NCBI GenBank assembly: GCA_964016885.1
Contig: OZ024740.1
Location: 9,010,450 to 9,074,449 of the forward strand
DNA from: Eledone cirrhosa
Lineage: Eukaryota; Mollusca; Cephalopoda; Octopoda; Eledonidae
Direction: 5' to 3'
Length of the DNA: 64,000 nt
A program made the position numbers and the translations under genes. Every line of letters starts with the position of its first letter. Within the stretch, counting starts at the first letter, position 1. Below are positions 26,958 through 42,058 of the stretch, in pieces. The notes below the pieces were generated by a model, which was given only the letters and a program-made list of their open reading frames with translations, was not told where the DNA came from and made no database searches.

Positions 26958-29900
26958 GTCAGTTTCGATTAGTATATCAGTTTCTATTGGTATGTCAATT
27001 TCGATTGGTATGTCAGTTTCGATTGGTATATCAGTTTCGAATGGTATTTCAATCTCGATTGGTATGTCAGTTTCGATTGGTATATCAGTTTCGATTAGTA
27101 TGTCAGTTTCTATTGGTATATCAGTTTCGTGTGGTATATCAGTTTCTATTGGTATTTCTTTGGTATATCAGTTTCGATTGGTATGTCATTTTCTATTGGT
27201 ATATCAGCTTCGATTGGTATATCAGTTTCAATTGGAATATCAGTTTCGATTGGTATGTCACTTTCTATTGGTATGTCAGTTTCGATTGGTATATCAGTTT
27301 CGATTGGTATATCAGTTTCTATTGCTATGTCAGTTTCTATTAGTATATCAGTTTCGGTTGGTATATCAGTTTTGATTGGCATATCAGTTTCGATTAGTAT
27401 GTCAGTTTCGATTGGTATGTCAGTTTTCGATTCGTATATCAGTTTCGATTTGTATATCAGTTTCGATTGCTATATCAGTTTTTATTGCTATATCAATTCC
27501 TATAGGTATGTCAGTTTCTATTGGTATATCAGTTTCGATTGGTATGTCAGTTTATATTGGTATATCAGTTTCGATTGGCATATCAGTTTCAATTAGTATG
27601 TCAGTTTCGATTGGTATATCAGTTTCGAATGGTATTTCAATCTCGATTGGTATGTCAGTTTCGATTAGTATATCAGTTACAATTGGTATATCAGTTTCAA
27701 TTGGTATGTTAGTTTCTATTGGTATGTCAGTTTCTATTAGTATATCAGCTTCTATTGGTATGTCAGTTTCGATTGTTATGTTAGTCCTCGATTTGTATGT
27801 CACTTTCTATTGGTATATCAGTTTCGATTGGTATGTCAGTTTCAATTAGTATATCAGTTTCTATTGGTATGTCAGTTTCTATTGGTATATCAGTTTCGAT
27901 TGGAATATCAGTTTCGATTGGTAAGTCAGTTTCTATTGGTATGTCAGTTTCGATTGGTATATCAGTTTCGATTGGTATATCAGTTTCTATTGCTATATCA
28001 GTTTCTATTGTTATATCAGTTTCGATTTGTATGTCAGTTTCTATTGGTATATCAGTTGCGATTGGTATGTCAGTTTCTATTGGTATGTGAGTTTCGATTA
28101 TTATATCAGTTACTATTGGTATGTCAGTGTCTATTGGTATATCAGTTTCGTTTGGTATGTCAGTTTCGATTAGTATATCAGTTTCTATTGGTATGTCAAT
28201 TTCGATTGGTATGTCAGTTTCGATTGGTATATCAGTTTCGAATGGTATTTCAATCTCGATTGGTATGTCAGTTTCGATTGGTATATCAGTTTCGATTAGT
28301 ATGTCAGTTTCTATTGGTATATCAGTTTCGATTGGAATATCAGTTTCGATTGGTATGTCAGTTTCTATTGGTATGTCAGTTTCGATTGGTATATCAGTTT
28401 CGATTGGTATATCAGTTTCTATTGCTATATCAGTTTCTATTAGTATATCAGTTTCGATTGGTATGTCAGTTTCTATTTGTATATCAGTTGCGATTGGTAT
28501 GTCACTTTCGATTGGTATGTCAGTATCAATTGTTATGTCAGTGTCTATTGGTATATCAGTTTCGATTGGTATGTCAGTTTCTATTGGTATTTCAGTTTCG
28601 TTTGGTATGTCAGTTTCGATTAGTATATCAGTTTCTATTGTTAATTCAGTTTCTATTGGTATATCAGTTTCGATTGGTATATAAGTTTCTATTGGTATGT
28701 CAATTTCGATTGGTATGTCTGTTTCGATTGATATATCAGATTCGACTGGTATATCACTTTCTATTGCTATATCAGTTTCTATTGGTATTTCAGTTTCTAT
28801 TGGTATATCAGTTTTGATTGGTATGTCAGTTTCTATTGCTATGTCAGTTTCCATTATTATATCAGTTACTATTGGTATGTCAGTTTCGATTGGTATGTCA
28901 GTTTCGATTGTTATGTCAGTGTCTATTGGTATATCAGTTTCTATTGGTATGTCAGTTTCTATTGGTATATCAGTTTCGATTGGAATATCAGTTTCGATTG
29001 GTATGTCAGTTTCTATTGGTATGTCAGTTTCGATTGGTATATCAGTTTCTATTGGTATATCAGTTTCGATTGCTATGTCAGTTTCGATTGCTATGTCAGT
29101 CTCTATTGGTTTATCAGTTTCGATTGGTATATCAGTTTCTATTGGTATGTTAGTTTCTATTGGTATGTCAGTTTCGATTCGTATATCAGTTTCAATTGGT
29201 ATGTCATTTTTTATCGGTATATCAGTTTCTATTGGTATATCCGTTTCGATTGGTATGTCAATTTCGATTGGTATGTCAGTTTCAATTAGTATATCAGTTT
29301 CTATTGGTATGTCAGTTTATATTGGTATATCAGTTGCGATTGGCATATCAGTTTCAATTAGTATGTCAGTTTCGATTGGTATATCAGTTTCGAATGGTAT
29401 TTCAATCTCGATTGGTATGTCAGTTTCGATTAGTATATCAGTTGCGATTGGAATATCAGTTTCGATTGGTAAGTCAGTTTCTATTGGTATGTCAGTTTCG
29501 ATTGGTATATCAGTTTCGATTGGTATATCAGTTTCTATTGCTATATCAGTTTCTATTGGTATATCAGTTTCGATTGTTATGTCAGTTTCTATTGGTATAT
29601 CAGTTGCGATTGGTATGTCAGTTTCTATTGGTATGTGAGTTTCGATTATTATATCAGTTACTATTGGTATGTCAGTGTCTATTGGTATATCAGTTTCGAT
29701 TGGTATGTCAGTTTCTATTAGGATATAAGTTTCGTTTGGTATGTCAGTTTCGATTAGTATATCAGTTTCTATTGGTATGTCAATTTCGATTGGTATGTCA
29801 GTATCAATTGTTATGTCAGTGTCTATTGGTATATCAGTTTCGATTGGTATGTCAGTTTCTATTGGTATTTCAGTTTCGTTTGGTATGTCAGTTTTGATTA

Positions 29901-32900
29901 GTATATCAGTTTCTATTGTTAAGTCAGTTTCTATTGGTATATCAGTTTCGATTGGTATATCAGTTTCTATTGGTATGTCAATTTCGATTGGTATGTCAGT
30001 TTCGATTGGTATATCAGGTTCGATTAGTATGTCAGTTTCTATTGGTCTATCAGTTACGATTGGTATGTCAGTTTCTATTGGTATATCAGTTTCGATTGGT
30101 ATATAAGTTTCTATTGGTATGTCAATTTCGATTGGTATGTCTGTTTTGATTGGTATATCAGATTCGACTGGTATATCACTTTCTATTGCTATATCAGTTT
30201 CTATTGGTATGTCAGTTTCAATTGGTATGTCAGTTTCTATTGGTATATCAGTTTTGATTGGTATGTCAGTTTCTATTGCTATGTGAGTTTCCATTATTAT
30301 ATCAGTTACTATTGGTATGTCAGTTTCGATTGGTATGTCAGTTTCGATTGTTATGTCAGTGTCTATTGGTATATCAGTTTCTATTGGTATGTCAGTTTCT
30401 ATTGGTATATCAGTTTCGATTGGAATATCAGTTTCGATTGGTATGTCAGTTTCTATTGGTATGTCAGTTTCGATTGGTATATCAGTTTCTATTGGTATAT
30501 CAGTTTCGATTGCTATGTCAGTTTCGATTGCTATGTCAGTCTCTATTGGTTTATCAGTTTCGATTGGTATATCAGTTTCTATTGGTATGTTAGTTTCTAT
30601 TGGTATGTCAGTTTCGATTATATATCAGTTTCTATTGGTATATCAGTTTCGATTGGTATGTCAGTTTCGATTAGTATATCAGTCACTATTTGTATGTCAG
30701 TTTCTATTGGTATATCAGTTTCGATTGGTATATCAGTTTCGATTGGTATATCAGTTTCAATTGGTATGTCATTTTTGATTGGTATATCAGTTTCTATTGG
30801 TATATCAGTTTCGATTGGGATGTCAATTTCGATTGGTATGTCAGTTTCTATTGGTATATCAGTTTTGATTGGCATATCAGTTTCGATTAGTATGTCAGTT
30901 TTCGATTCGTATATCAGCTTCGATTTGTATATCAGTTTCGATTGGTATATCAGTTTTTATTGCTATATCAATTCCTATAGGTATGTCAGTTTCTATTGGT
31001 ATATCAGTTACGATTGGTATATCAGTTTCAATTGGTATGTTAGTTTCTATTGGTATGTCAGTTTCTATTAGTATATCAGCTTCTATTGGTATGTCAGTTT
31101 CGATTGGTATGTTAGTCCTCGATTTGTATGTCACTATCTATTGGTATATCAGTTTTGATTGGTATGTCAGTTTCAATTAGTATATCAGTTTCTATTGGTA
31201 TGTCAGTTTCTATTGGTATATCAGTTTCGATTGGAATATCAGTTTCGATTGGTAAGTCAGTTTCTATTGGTATGTCAGTTTCGATTGGTATATCAGTTTC
31301 GATTGGTATATCAGTTTCTATTGCTATATCAGTTTCTATTGGTATATCAGTTTCGATTGGTATGTCAGTTTCTATTGGTATATCAGTTGCGATTGGTATG
31401 TCAGTTTCTATTGGTATGTGAGTTTCGATTATTATATCAGTTACTATTGGTATGTCAGTGTCTATTGGTATATCAGTTTCGATTGGTATGTCAGTTTCTA
31501 TTAGAATATTAATTTCGATTGGTATGTCAGTTTCGATTGGTATATCAGTTTCGAATGGTATTTCAATCTCGATTGGTATGTCAGTTTCGATTGGTATATC
31601 AGTTTCGATTAGTATGTCAGTTTCTATTGGTATATCAGTTTCGATTGGAATATCAGATTCGATTGGTATGTCAGTTTCTATTGGTATGTCATTTTCGATT
31701 GGTATATCAGTTTCGATTAGTATATCAGTTTCTATTGCTATATCAGTTTCTATTAGTATATCAGTTTCGATTGGTATGTCACTTTCGATTGGTATGTCAG
31801 TATCAATTGTTATGTCAGTGTCTATTGGTATATCAGTTTCGATTGGTATGTCAGTTTCTATTGGAATTTCAGTTTCGTTTGGTATGTCAGTTTTGATTAG
31901 TATATCAGTTTCTATTGTTAAGTCAGTTTCTATTGGTATATCAGTTTCTATTGGTATATCAGTTTCTATTGGTATGTCAATTTCGATTGGTATGTCAGTT
32001 TCGATTGGTATATCAGGTTCGATTAGTATGTCAGTTTCTATTGGTCTATCAGTTACGATTGGTATGTCAGTTTCTATTGGTATATCAGTTTCGATTGGTA
32101 TTTCAATCTCGATTGGTATGTCAGTTTCGATTGGTATATCAGTTTCGATTAGTATGTCAGTTTCTATTGGTATATCAGTTTCGATTGGAATATCAGATTC
32201 GATTGGTATGTCAGTTTCTATTGGTATGTCATTTTCGATTGGTATATCAGTTTCGATTAGTATATCAGTTTCTATTGCTATATCAGTTTCTATTAGTATA
32301 TCAGTTTCGATTGGTATGTCAGTTTCTATTGGTATATCAGTTGCGATTGGTATGTCACTTTCGATTGGTATGTCAGTATCAATTGTTATGTCAGTGTCTA
32401 TTGGTATATCAGTTTCGATTGGTATGTCAGTTTCTATTGGTATTTCAGTTTCGTTTGGTATGTGAGTTTCGATTAGTATATCAGTTTCTATTGTTAAGTC
32501 AGTTTCTATTGGTATATCAGTTTCGATTGGTATATCAGTTTCTATTGGTATGTCAATTTCGATTGGTATGTCAGTTTCGATTGGTATGTTCATCCTCGAG
32601 TTGTATGTCAGTTTCTATTGGTATATCAGTTTCGATTGCTATGTCAGTTTCGATTGCTATGTCAGTCTCTATTGGTTTATCAGTTTCGATTGGTATATCA
32701 GTTTCTATTGGTATGTTAGTTTGTATTGGTATGTCAGTTTCGATTAGTATATCAGTTTCTATTGGTATATCAGTTTCGATTGGTCTGTCAGTTTCGATTA
32801 GTATATCAGTTCCTATTTGTATGTGAGTTTCTAGTGGTATATCAGTTTCGATTGGTATATCAGTTTCAATTGGTATGTCATTTTTGATTGGTATATCAGT

Positions 32901-35900
32901 TTCTATTGGTATATCAGTTTCGATTGGTATGTCTATTTCGATTGGTATGTCAGTTACTATTGGTATGTCAGTTTCGATTAGTATATCAGTTTCTATTGGT
33001 AAGTCAGTTTCGATTGCTATGTCAGTTTTGATTGCTATGTCAGTTTCGATTGGTATGTTAGTTTCTATTGGTATGTCAGTTTCTATTAGTATATCAGCTT
33101 CTATTGGTATGTCAGTTTCGATTGGTATGTTAGTCCTCGATTTGTATATCACTTTCTATTTGTATATCAGTTTCGATTGGTATGTCAGTTTCAATTAGTA
33201 TATCAGTTTCTATTGGTATGTCAGTTTCTATTGGTATATCAGTTTTGATTGGAATATCAGTTTCGATTGGTATGTCAGTTTCTATTGGTATGTCAGTTTC
33301 GATTGGTATATCAGTTTCGATTGGTATATCAGTTTCTATTGCTATATCAGTTTCTATTGGTATATCAGTTTCGATTGGTATGTCAGTTTCTATTGGTATA
33401 TCAGTTGCGATTGGTATGTCAGTTTCGATTGTTATGTCAGTGTATATTGGTATATCAGTTTTGATTGGTATGTCAGTTTCTATTGGTATATCAGTTTCGT
33501 TTCGTATGTCAGTTTCGATTAGTATATCAGTTTCTATTGGTATGTCAATTTCGATTGGTATGTCAGTTTCGATTGGTATATCAGTTTCAAATGGTATTTC
33601 AATCTCGATTGGTATGTCAGTTTCGATTGGTATATCAGTTTCGATTAGTATATCAGTTTCTATTGGTATATCAGTTTCGTTTGGTATATCAGTTTGTATT
33701 GGTATGTCATTGGTATATCAGTTTCGATTGGTCTGTCAGTTTCTATTGGTATATCAGTTTCGTTCGGTATGTCAGTTTCGATTAGTATATCAGTTTCTAT
33801 TGTTAAGTCAGTTTCTATTGGTATATCAGTTTCGATTGGTATATCAGTTTCTATTGGTATGTCAATTTCGATTGGTATGTCAGTTTCGATTGGTATATCA
33901 AGTTCGATTAGTATGTCAGTTTCTATTGGTCTATCAGTTACGATTGGTATGTCAGTTTCTATTGGTATATCAGTTTCGATTGGTATATAAGTTTCTATTG
34001 GTATGTCAATTTCGATTGGTATATCAGATTCTACTGGTATATCACTTTCTATTGGTATGTCAGTTTCAATTGGTATGTCAGTTTCTATTGGTATATCAGT
34101 TTTGATTGGAATGTCAGTTTCTATTGCTATGTCAGTTTCCATTATTATATCAGTTACTATTGGTATGTCAGTTTCGATTGGTATGTCAGTTTCGATTGTT
34201 ATGTCAGTGTCTATTGGTATATCAGTTTCTAATGGTATGTCAGTTTCTATTGGTATATCAGTTTCGATTGGAATATCAGTTTCGATTGGTATGTCAGTTT
34301 CTATTGGTATGTCAGTTTCGATTGGTATATCAGTTTCGATTGGTATATCAGTTTCTATTGCTATATCAGTTTCTATTGGTATATCAGTTGCGATTGGTAT
34401 GTCAGTTTCTATTGGTATATCAGTTGCGATTGGTATGTCAGTTTCTATTGGTATGTGAGTTTCGATTATTATATCAGTTACTATTGGTATGTCAGTTTCG
34501 ATTGGTATGTCAGTTTCGATTGTTATGTCAGTGTCTATTGGTATATCACTTTCGATTGGTATGTCAGTTTCTCTTGGTATATCAGTTTCTATTGGTATGT
34601 GAGTTTCGATTATTATATCAGTTGCGATTGGTATGTCAGTTTCGATTGGTATGTCAGTTTCTATTGGTATGTCAGTGTCTATTGGTATATCAGTTTTGAT
34701 TGGTATGTCAGTTTCTCTTGGTATATCAGTTTCTATTGGTATGTCAATTTCGATTGGTATGTCAGTTTCGATTGGTATATCAGTTTCGAATGGTCTTTCA
34801 ATCTCGATTGGTATATCAGTTTCTATTGGTATGTGAGTTTCGATTATTATATCAGTTTCGATTAGTATGTCAGTTTCTATTGGTATATCAGTTTCGTTTG
34901 GTATATCAGTTTCTATTGGTATGTCATTGGTATATCAGTTTCGATTGGTATGTCAGTTTCTATTGGTATATCAGCTTCGATTGGTATGTCAGTTTCGATT
35001 GGTATATCAGTTACGATTGGAATATCAGTTTCGATTGGTATGTAAGTTTCTAGTGGTATGTCAGTTTCGATTGGTATATCAGTTTCGATTGGTATATAAG
35101 TTTCTATTGCTATATCAGTTTCTATTAGTATATCAGTTTCGATTGGTATGTCAGTTTCTATTGGTATATCAGTTGCGCTTGTTATGTCAATTTATATTGG
35201 TATGTGCGTTTCGATTATTATATCAGTTACTATTAGTATGTCACTTTCGATTGGTATGTTAGTTTCTATTGGTATGTCAGTTTCTATTAGTATATCAGCT
35301 TCTATTTGTATGTCAGTTTCCATTGGTATGTTAGTCCTCGATTTGTATGTCACTTTCTATTGGTATATCAGTTTCGATTGGTATGTCAGTTTCAATTAGT
35401 ATATCAGTTTCTATTGGTATGTCAGTTTCTATTGGTATATCAGTTTCGATTGGAATATCAGTTTCGATTGCTATGTCAGTTTCTATTGGTATGTCAGTTT
35501 CGATTGGTATATCAGTTTCGATTGGTATATCAGTTTCTATTGCTATATCAGTTTCAAATGGTCTTTCAATCTCGATTGGTATGTCAGTTTCGATTGGTAT
35601 ATCAGTTTCGATTAGTATGTCAGTTTCTATTGGTATATCAGTTTCGTTTGGTATATCAGTTTCTATTGGTATGTCATTGGTATATCAGTTTCGATTGGTA
35701 TGTCAGTTTCTATTGGTATATCAGCTTCGATTGGTATGTCAGTTTCGATTGGTATATCAGTTTCGATTGGAATATCAGTTTCGATTGGTATGTAAGTTTC
35801 TATTTGTATGTCAGTTTCGATTGGTATATCAGTTTCGATTGGTATATCAGTTTCTATTGCTATATCAGTTTCTATTAGTATATCAGTTTCGATTGGTATG

Positions 35901-38346
35901 TCAGTTTCTATTGGTATATCAGTTGCGCTTGGTATGTCAATTTCTATTGGTATGTGCGTTTCGATTATTATATCAGTTACTATTAGTATGTCACTTTCGA
36001 TTGGTATGTTAGTTTCTATTGGTATGTCAGTTTCTATTAGTATATCAGCTTCTATTTGTATGTCAGTTTCCATTGGTATGTTAGTCCTCGATTTGTATGT
36101 CACTTTCTATTGGTATATCAGTTTCGATTGGTATGTCAGTTTCAATTAGTATATCAGTTTCTATTGGTATGTCAGTTTCTATTGGTATATCAGTTTCGAT
36201 TGGAATATCACTTTCGATTGGTATGTCAGTTTCTATTGGTATGTCAGTTTCGATTGGTATATCAGTTTCGATTGGTATATCAGTTTTATTGCTATATCAG
36301 TTTCTATTGGTATATCAGTTTCGATTGGTATGTCAGTTTCTATTGGTATATCAGTTGCGATTGGTATGTCAGTTTCTATTGGTATGTGAGTTTCGATTAT
36401 TATATCAGTTACTATTGGTATGTCAGTTTTGATTGGTATGTCAGTTTCGATTGTTATGTCAGTGTCTATTGGTATATCAGTTTTGATTGGTATGTCAGTT
36501 TCTATTGGTATATCAGTTTCGTTTGGTATGTCAGTTTCGATTAGTATATCAGTTTCTATTGGTATGTCAATTTCGATTGGTATCTCAGTTTCGATTGGTA
36601 TATCAGTTTCGAATGGTATTTCAATCTCGATTGGTATGTCAGTTTCGATTGGTATATCAGTTTCGATTAGTATGTCAGTTTCTATTGGTATATCAGTTTC
36701 GATTGGTATATCAGTTTCTATTGGTATGTCATTGGTATATCAGTTTTGATTGGTATGTCAGTTTCTATTGGTATATCAGTTTAGATTGGTATATCAGTTT
36801 CGATTGGTATGTCAGTTTCTATTGGTATATCAGTTTCTATTTGTATGTCCGTTTCGATTGGTATGTCAGTTACTATAGGTATATCAGTTTCGATTGGTAT
36901 GTTAGGTTCTATTGGTATGTCAGTTTCGATTAGTATATCAGTATCTATTGGTATGTCAGTTTTGATTGGTATGTTCGTCCTCGAGTTGTATGTCAGTTTC
37001 TATTGGTATATCAGTTTCGATTGCTACGTCAGTTTCGATTGCTATGTCAGTCACTATTGGTTTATCAGTTTCGATTGGTATATCAGTTTCGATTGGTATA
37101 TCAGTTTCAATTGGTATGTCATTTTTGATTGGTATATCAGTTTCTATTGGTATATCAGATTCGATTGGTATGTCTATATCTATTGGTATGTCAGTTTCGA
37201 GGAGTATATCAGTTTCTATTGGTATGTCAGTCTCTATTGGTATGTCATTTTCGATTGGTATATCAGTTTCGATTAGTATGTCAGTTTCTATTGGTATATC
37301 AGTTTCGTTTGGTATATCAGTTTCTATTGGTATGTCATTGGTATATCAGTTTCGATTGGTATATCAGTTTCGATTGGTATATCAGTTTCTATTGCTATAT
37401 CAGTTTCTATTAGTATATCAGTTTCGATTGGTATGTCAGTTTCGATTAGTATATCATTTTCGAATGGTCTTTCAATCTCGATTGGTATATCAGTTTCGAT
37501 TGGTATATCAGTTTCGATTGGTATGTCAGTTTCTATTGGTATGTCAGTTTCGATTGGTATATCAGTTTCGATTGGTATATCAGTTTCTATTGCTATATCA
37601 GTTTCGAATGGTCTTTCAATCTCAATTGGTATGTCAGTTTCGATTGGTATATCAGTTTCGATTAGTATGTCAGTTTCTATTGGTATATCAGTTTCGTTTG
37701 GTATATCAGTTTCTATTGGTATGTCATTGGTATATCAGTTTCGATTGGTATGTCAGTTTCTATTGGTATATCAGCTTCGATTGGTATGTCAGTTTCGATT
37801 GGTATATCAGTTTCGATTGGAATATCAGTTTCGATTGGTATGTAAGTTTCTATTGGTATGTCAGTTTCGATTGGTATATCAGTTTCGATTGGTATATCAG
37901 TTTCGATTGGTATATCAGTTTCTATTGCTATATCAGTTTCTATTAGTATATCAGTTTCGATTGGTATGTCAGTTTCTATTGGTATATCAGTTGCGCTTCG
38001 TATGTCAATTTCTATTGGTATGTGCGTTTCGATTATTATATCAGTTACTATTAATATGTCACTTTCGATTGGTATGTTAGTTTCTATTGGTATGTCAGTT
38101 TCTATTAGTATATCAGCTTCTATTTGTATGTCAGTTTACATTGGTATGTTAGTCCTCGATTTGTATGTCACTTTCTATTGGTATATCAGTTTCGATTGGT
38201 ATGTCAGTTTCAATTAGTATATCAGTTTCTATTGGTATGTCAGTTTCTATTGGTATATCAGTTTCGATTGGTATATCAGTTTCGATTGGTATGTCAGTTT
38301 CTATTGGTATGTCAGTTTCGATTGGTATATCAGTTTCGATTGGTAT
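26958..38346. repeat. 18-bp satellite, largest uninterrupted block after the duplication junction
   Basis: About 11.4 kb of satellite. The first 0.4 kb is the end of copy A; from about 27,361 it is copy B of the 15.1-kb duplication and repeats 12,260-23,245 base for base, apart from the A-to-G difference at 33,616. No gene, RNA or second element is visible in it. Confidence 0.94.
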
Positions 38347-39456
38347 CATCATCATCATCATCATCACCGTTTTACGTCCGTTCTTCCACGCTAGCATGGG
38401 TTAGACGGGTTGTCCTGTTGTGGGCAGTGTCTGGTCGGCTGACCATGCCTTGCTCATACAGGAACTGATCTGGCTTGATTTCTACAGCTGGATGCCCTTC
38501 CTAACACCAACCTCATTTACAGTGAGTGCTGGGTGCTTTTTCGTGGCGCCTACACGTCCACTTTACAGTGTGGGCTGGGTGCTTTTTTGCCGTGGCACCT
38601 CCACGACCACCTTGCGGTGGGGGGGGGGCATATTGTTTATATGCTTCAGCATGTACCCATGGGAGGTCGGGTACCCTGTATTACTGCGTGACGCCAGAAG
38701 TCACGGTCGTGTGTCATTGACTTTGAGAGGTGTAGTTGGGTAAGGTCGGCTTTTATCACCTCATCCCAAGTCATCTTGGGTCTCCCCACTCCGCGGTTTC
38801 CATCAACTTCTAGTGCTCTGCACCTTTTTATGCAGCTGTCATCCTTCATACGCATCACATGTCCATACCAGCGTAACCGCCTCTCCTGCACGCAGCATTT
38901 GATTCCTCTTATGCTCAGTCTCTCTCTCAATTCATTTATGCTTTGTCGTTCACGTATATTACTGTTACACATCCATCGGAGCATGCAGGCTTCGTTTCTC
39001 TCTAATCTACGTAAGTCTTCCACCTTCAGCGCCCAGGTCTCACAACCATGCAACATCGCTGTTCGGATACACGCATCATACAGTCTGCCTTTCATTCTGA
39101 GGGAGAAGCCTTTTGCAGCTAGCACTGGTAGTAGTTCCCTAAACTTCTTCCATCCCGTTCTTACCCTAGTTATTGTACTTTCTGAGCACCCACCTCCGTT
39201 GCTAATTCGGTCACCTAGGTAGCAGAAGCTGTCTACTGTTTCTACAGGGCCCTCCCAGAGATTGGTGGTACTTGTTTCCTGTGGCTGTTTGCTTGTTGTT
39301 TCAGCACAGCTGCTGCATGTGTATCCTACATTCTTAATTAAGCTTCCTGAGATCCCACTACATCTCTTGTGTACCCATTGTTTGCATTTGGGGCAAAGAA
39401 TGGAGTTCCTACCTACACCTTTCCTACATACTGAGCAAGGCCATTTCCCTGAGGGT
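38347..39456 (-). mobile_element. 5'-truncated RTE-like LINE fragment, duplicate copy
   Basis: The copy-B counterpart of the fragment at 23,246-24,355, with identical borders: ATC-repeat tail on the left, and a CCCTGAGGGTATATCAG junction on the right. It is not an independent insertion. The ORF remnant (38,646 to about 39,456) differs by one substitution at 39,044, turning HGSETW into HGCETW. Confidence 0.93.
38646..39456 (-). pseudogene. LINE ORF remnant, duplicate copy (Ser-to-Cys variant)
   Basis: The same content as the remnant at 23,545-24,355: zinc finger plus C-terminal region, with no endonuclease or reverse transcriptase. The T-to-A change at 39,044 replaces the serine of the conserved HGSETW block by cysteine. 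Because both the copy-A fragment and the intact element keep serine, the change most likely arose after the duplication, or is an allelic or sequencing difference. Confidence 0.83.
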
Positions 39457-41668
39457 ATATCAGTTTCTATTGCTATATCAGTTTCGAATGGTCTTTCAAT
39501 CTCAATTGGTATGTCAGTTTCGATTGGTATATCAGTTTCGATTAGTATGTCAGTTTCTATTGGTATATCAGTTTCGTTTGGTATATCAGTTTCTATTGGT
39601 ATGTCATTGGTATATTAGTTTCGATTGGTATGTCAGTTTCTATTGGTATATCAGCTTCGATTGGTATGTCAGTTTCGATTGGTATATCAGTTTCGATTGG
39701 AATATCAGTTTCGATTGGTATGTAAGTTTCTATTTGTATGTCAGTTTCGATTGGTATATCAGTTTCGATTGGTATATCAGTTTCTATTGCTATATCAGTT
39801 TCTATTGGTATATCAGTTTTGATTGGTATATCAGTTTCTATTGGTATATCAGTTGCGATTGGTATGTCAGTTTCGATTGTTATGTCAGTGTATATTGGTA
39901 TATCAGTTTTGATTGGTATGTCAGTTTCTATTGGTATATCACTTTCGTTTGGTATGTCAGTTTCGATTAGTATATCAGTTTCTATTGGTATGTCAATTTC
40001 GATTGGTATGTCAGTTTCGATTGGTATATCAGTTTCGAATGGTATTTCAATCTCGATTGGTATGTCAGTTTCGATTGGTATATCAGTTTCGATTAGTATG
40101 TCAGTTTCTATTGGTATATCAGTTTCGTTTGGTATATCAGTTTGTATTGGTATGTCATTGGTATATCAGTTTCGATTGGTATGTCAGTTTCTATTGGTAT
40201 ATCAGCTTCGATTGCTATGTCAGTTTCTATTGGTATATCAGTTGCGATTGGTATGTGAGTTTCGATTATTATATCAGTTACTATTGGTATGTGAGTTTTG
40301 ATTGGTATGTCAGTTTCGATTGTTATGTCAGTGTCTATTGGTATATCAGTTTCGATTGGTATGTCAGTTTCGATAGTATATCAGTTTCTATTGGTATGTC
40401 AGTTTCGATTGGTATATCAGTTTCGATTTGTATGTCAGTTTCTATTCGTATATCAGTTTCGATTGGTATATCAGTTTCGATTGGTATGTCATTGGTATAT
40501 CAGTTTCGATTGGTATGTCAGTTTCTATTGGTATATCAGTTTCTATTTGTATGTCCGTTTCGATTGGTATGTCAGTTACTATAGGTATATCAGTTTCGAT
40601 TGGTATGTCAGTTTCTATTGGTATATCAGTTTCAATTGGTATATCAGTTTCTATTGTTATATCAGTTTCTATTAGTATATCAGTTTCTATTGATATGTCA
40701 GTCTCTATTGGTATATCAGTTTCGATTGGTATGTCAGTTTCGATTGGTACGTCAGTTTCGATTGGTATATCAGTTTCTATTGGTATATCAGTTTCGATTG
40801 CTATGTCAGTTTCGATTGCTATGTCAGTCTCTATTGGTTTATCAGTTTCGATTGGTATATCAGTTTCTATTGGTATGTTAGTTTCTATTGGTATGTCAGT
40901 TTCGATTAGTATATCAGTTTCTATTGGTATATCAGTTTCGATTGGTATGTCAGTTTCGATTAGTATATCAGTTACTATTTGTATGTCAGTTTCGATTGGT
41001 ATATCAGTTTCAATTGGTATGTCATTTTTGATTGGTATATCAGTTTCTATTGGTATATCAGTTTCGATTGGTATGTCAATTTCGATTGGTATGTCAGTTT
41101 CTATTGGTATGTCAGTTTCGATTGGTATGTCAGTTTCTATTGGTATATCAGTTTCTATTGGTATGTCAGTTGCTATTGTTATATCAGTTTCGATTGGTAT
41201 ATCAGTTTCGATTGTTATGTCAATTTCGATTGTTATGTCAGTTTCGATTGGTATATCAGATTCGACTGATATATCACTTTCTATTGATATATCAGTTTCT
41301 ATTGGTATGTCAGTTTCAATTGGTATGTCAGTTTCGATTGGTATATCAGTTTAGAGTGGTATTTCAATCTCGATTGGTATGTCAGTTTCGATTGGTATAT
41401 CAGTTACAATTGGTATAACAGTTTCAATTGGTATGTCAGTTTCTATTGGTATGTCAGTTTCGATTGGTATGTCAATTTCGATTGGTATATCAGTTTCTAT
41501 TGCTATATCAGTTTCTATGGTATATCAGTTTCGATTGGTATGTCAGTTTCTATTGTTATGTGAGTTTCGATTATTATATCAGTTACTATTGGTATGTCAG
41601 TTTCGATTGGTATGTCAGTCTCGATTGTTATGTCAGTGTCTATTGGTATATAAGTTTCGTTTGGTATG
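39457..41668. repeat. 18-bp satellite between LINE fragments (copy B)
   Basis: The exact counterpart of 24,356-26,567. I saw no difference in it, and no gene is supported. Confidence 0.93.
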
Positions 41669-42058
41669 CCTCTCAAAGTCAATGACACACGACCGTGACT
41701 TCTGGCGTCACGCAGTAATACAGGGTACCCGACCTCCCATGGGTACATGCTGAAGCATATAAACAATATGCCCCCACTCCCCCCACCGCAAGGTGGTCGT
41801 GGAGGTGACACAGCAAAAAAGCACCCAGCCCACACTGTAAACAGGACGTGTAGGCGCCACGAGAAAGCACCCAGCACACACTGTAAATGAGGTTGGTGTT
41901 AGGAAGGGTATCCAGCTGTAGAAATCAAGCCAGATCAGTTCCTGTATGAGCAAGGCATGGCCAGCCGACCAGACACTGCCCACAACAGGACAACCCGTCT
42001 AACCCATGCTAGCGTGGAAGAACGGACGTAAAACAGTGATGATGGTGATGATGATGAT
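41669..42058 (+). mobile_element. Short LINE 3' fragment, duplicate copy
   Basis: The copy-B counterpart of 26,568-26,957, with the same truncation point at CCTCTCAAAGTC, the same damaged first stem-loop and the same degenerate GAT tail. Not an independent insertion. Confidence 0.9.

Larger units (their letters stand above)
12260..27360. repeat. 15,101-bp tandem segmental duplication, copy A
   Basis: The left copy of a direct duplication with offset 15,101 bp. It holds satellite plus two retrotransposon fragments (minus strand at 23,246-24,355; plus strand at 26,568-26,957). Both ends fall in the satellite motif TTGGTAT: after copy A the sequence jumps back to GTATATCAGTTTTGATTGGC, the same text as at 12,260. 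Comparing the two copies through their translations in all forward frames, I found only two differences: A at 18,515 versus G at 33,616, and T at 23,943 versus A at 39,044. It is either a very recent unequal exchange or an assembly duplication. Confidence 0.92.
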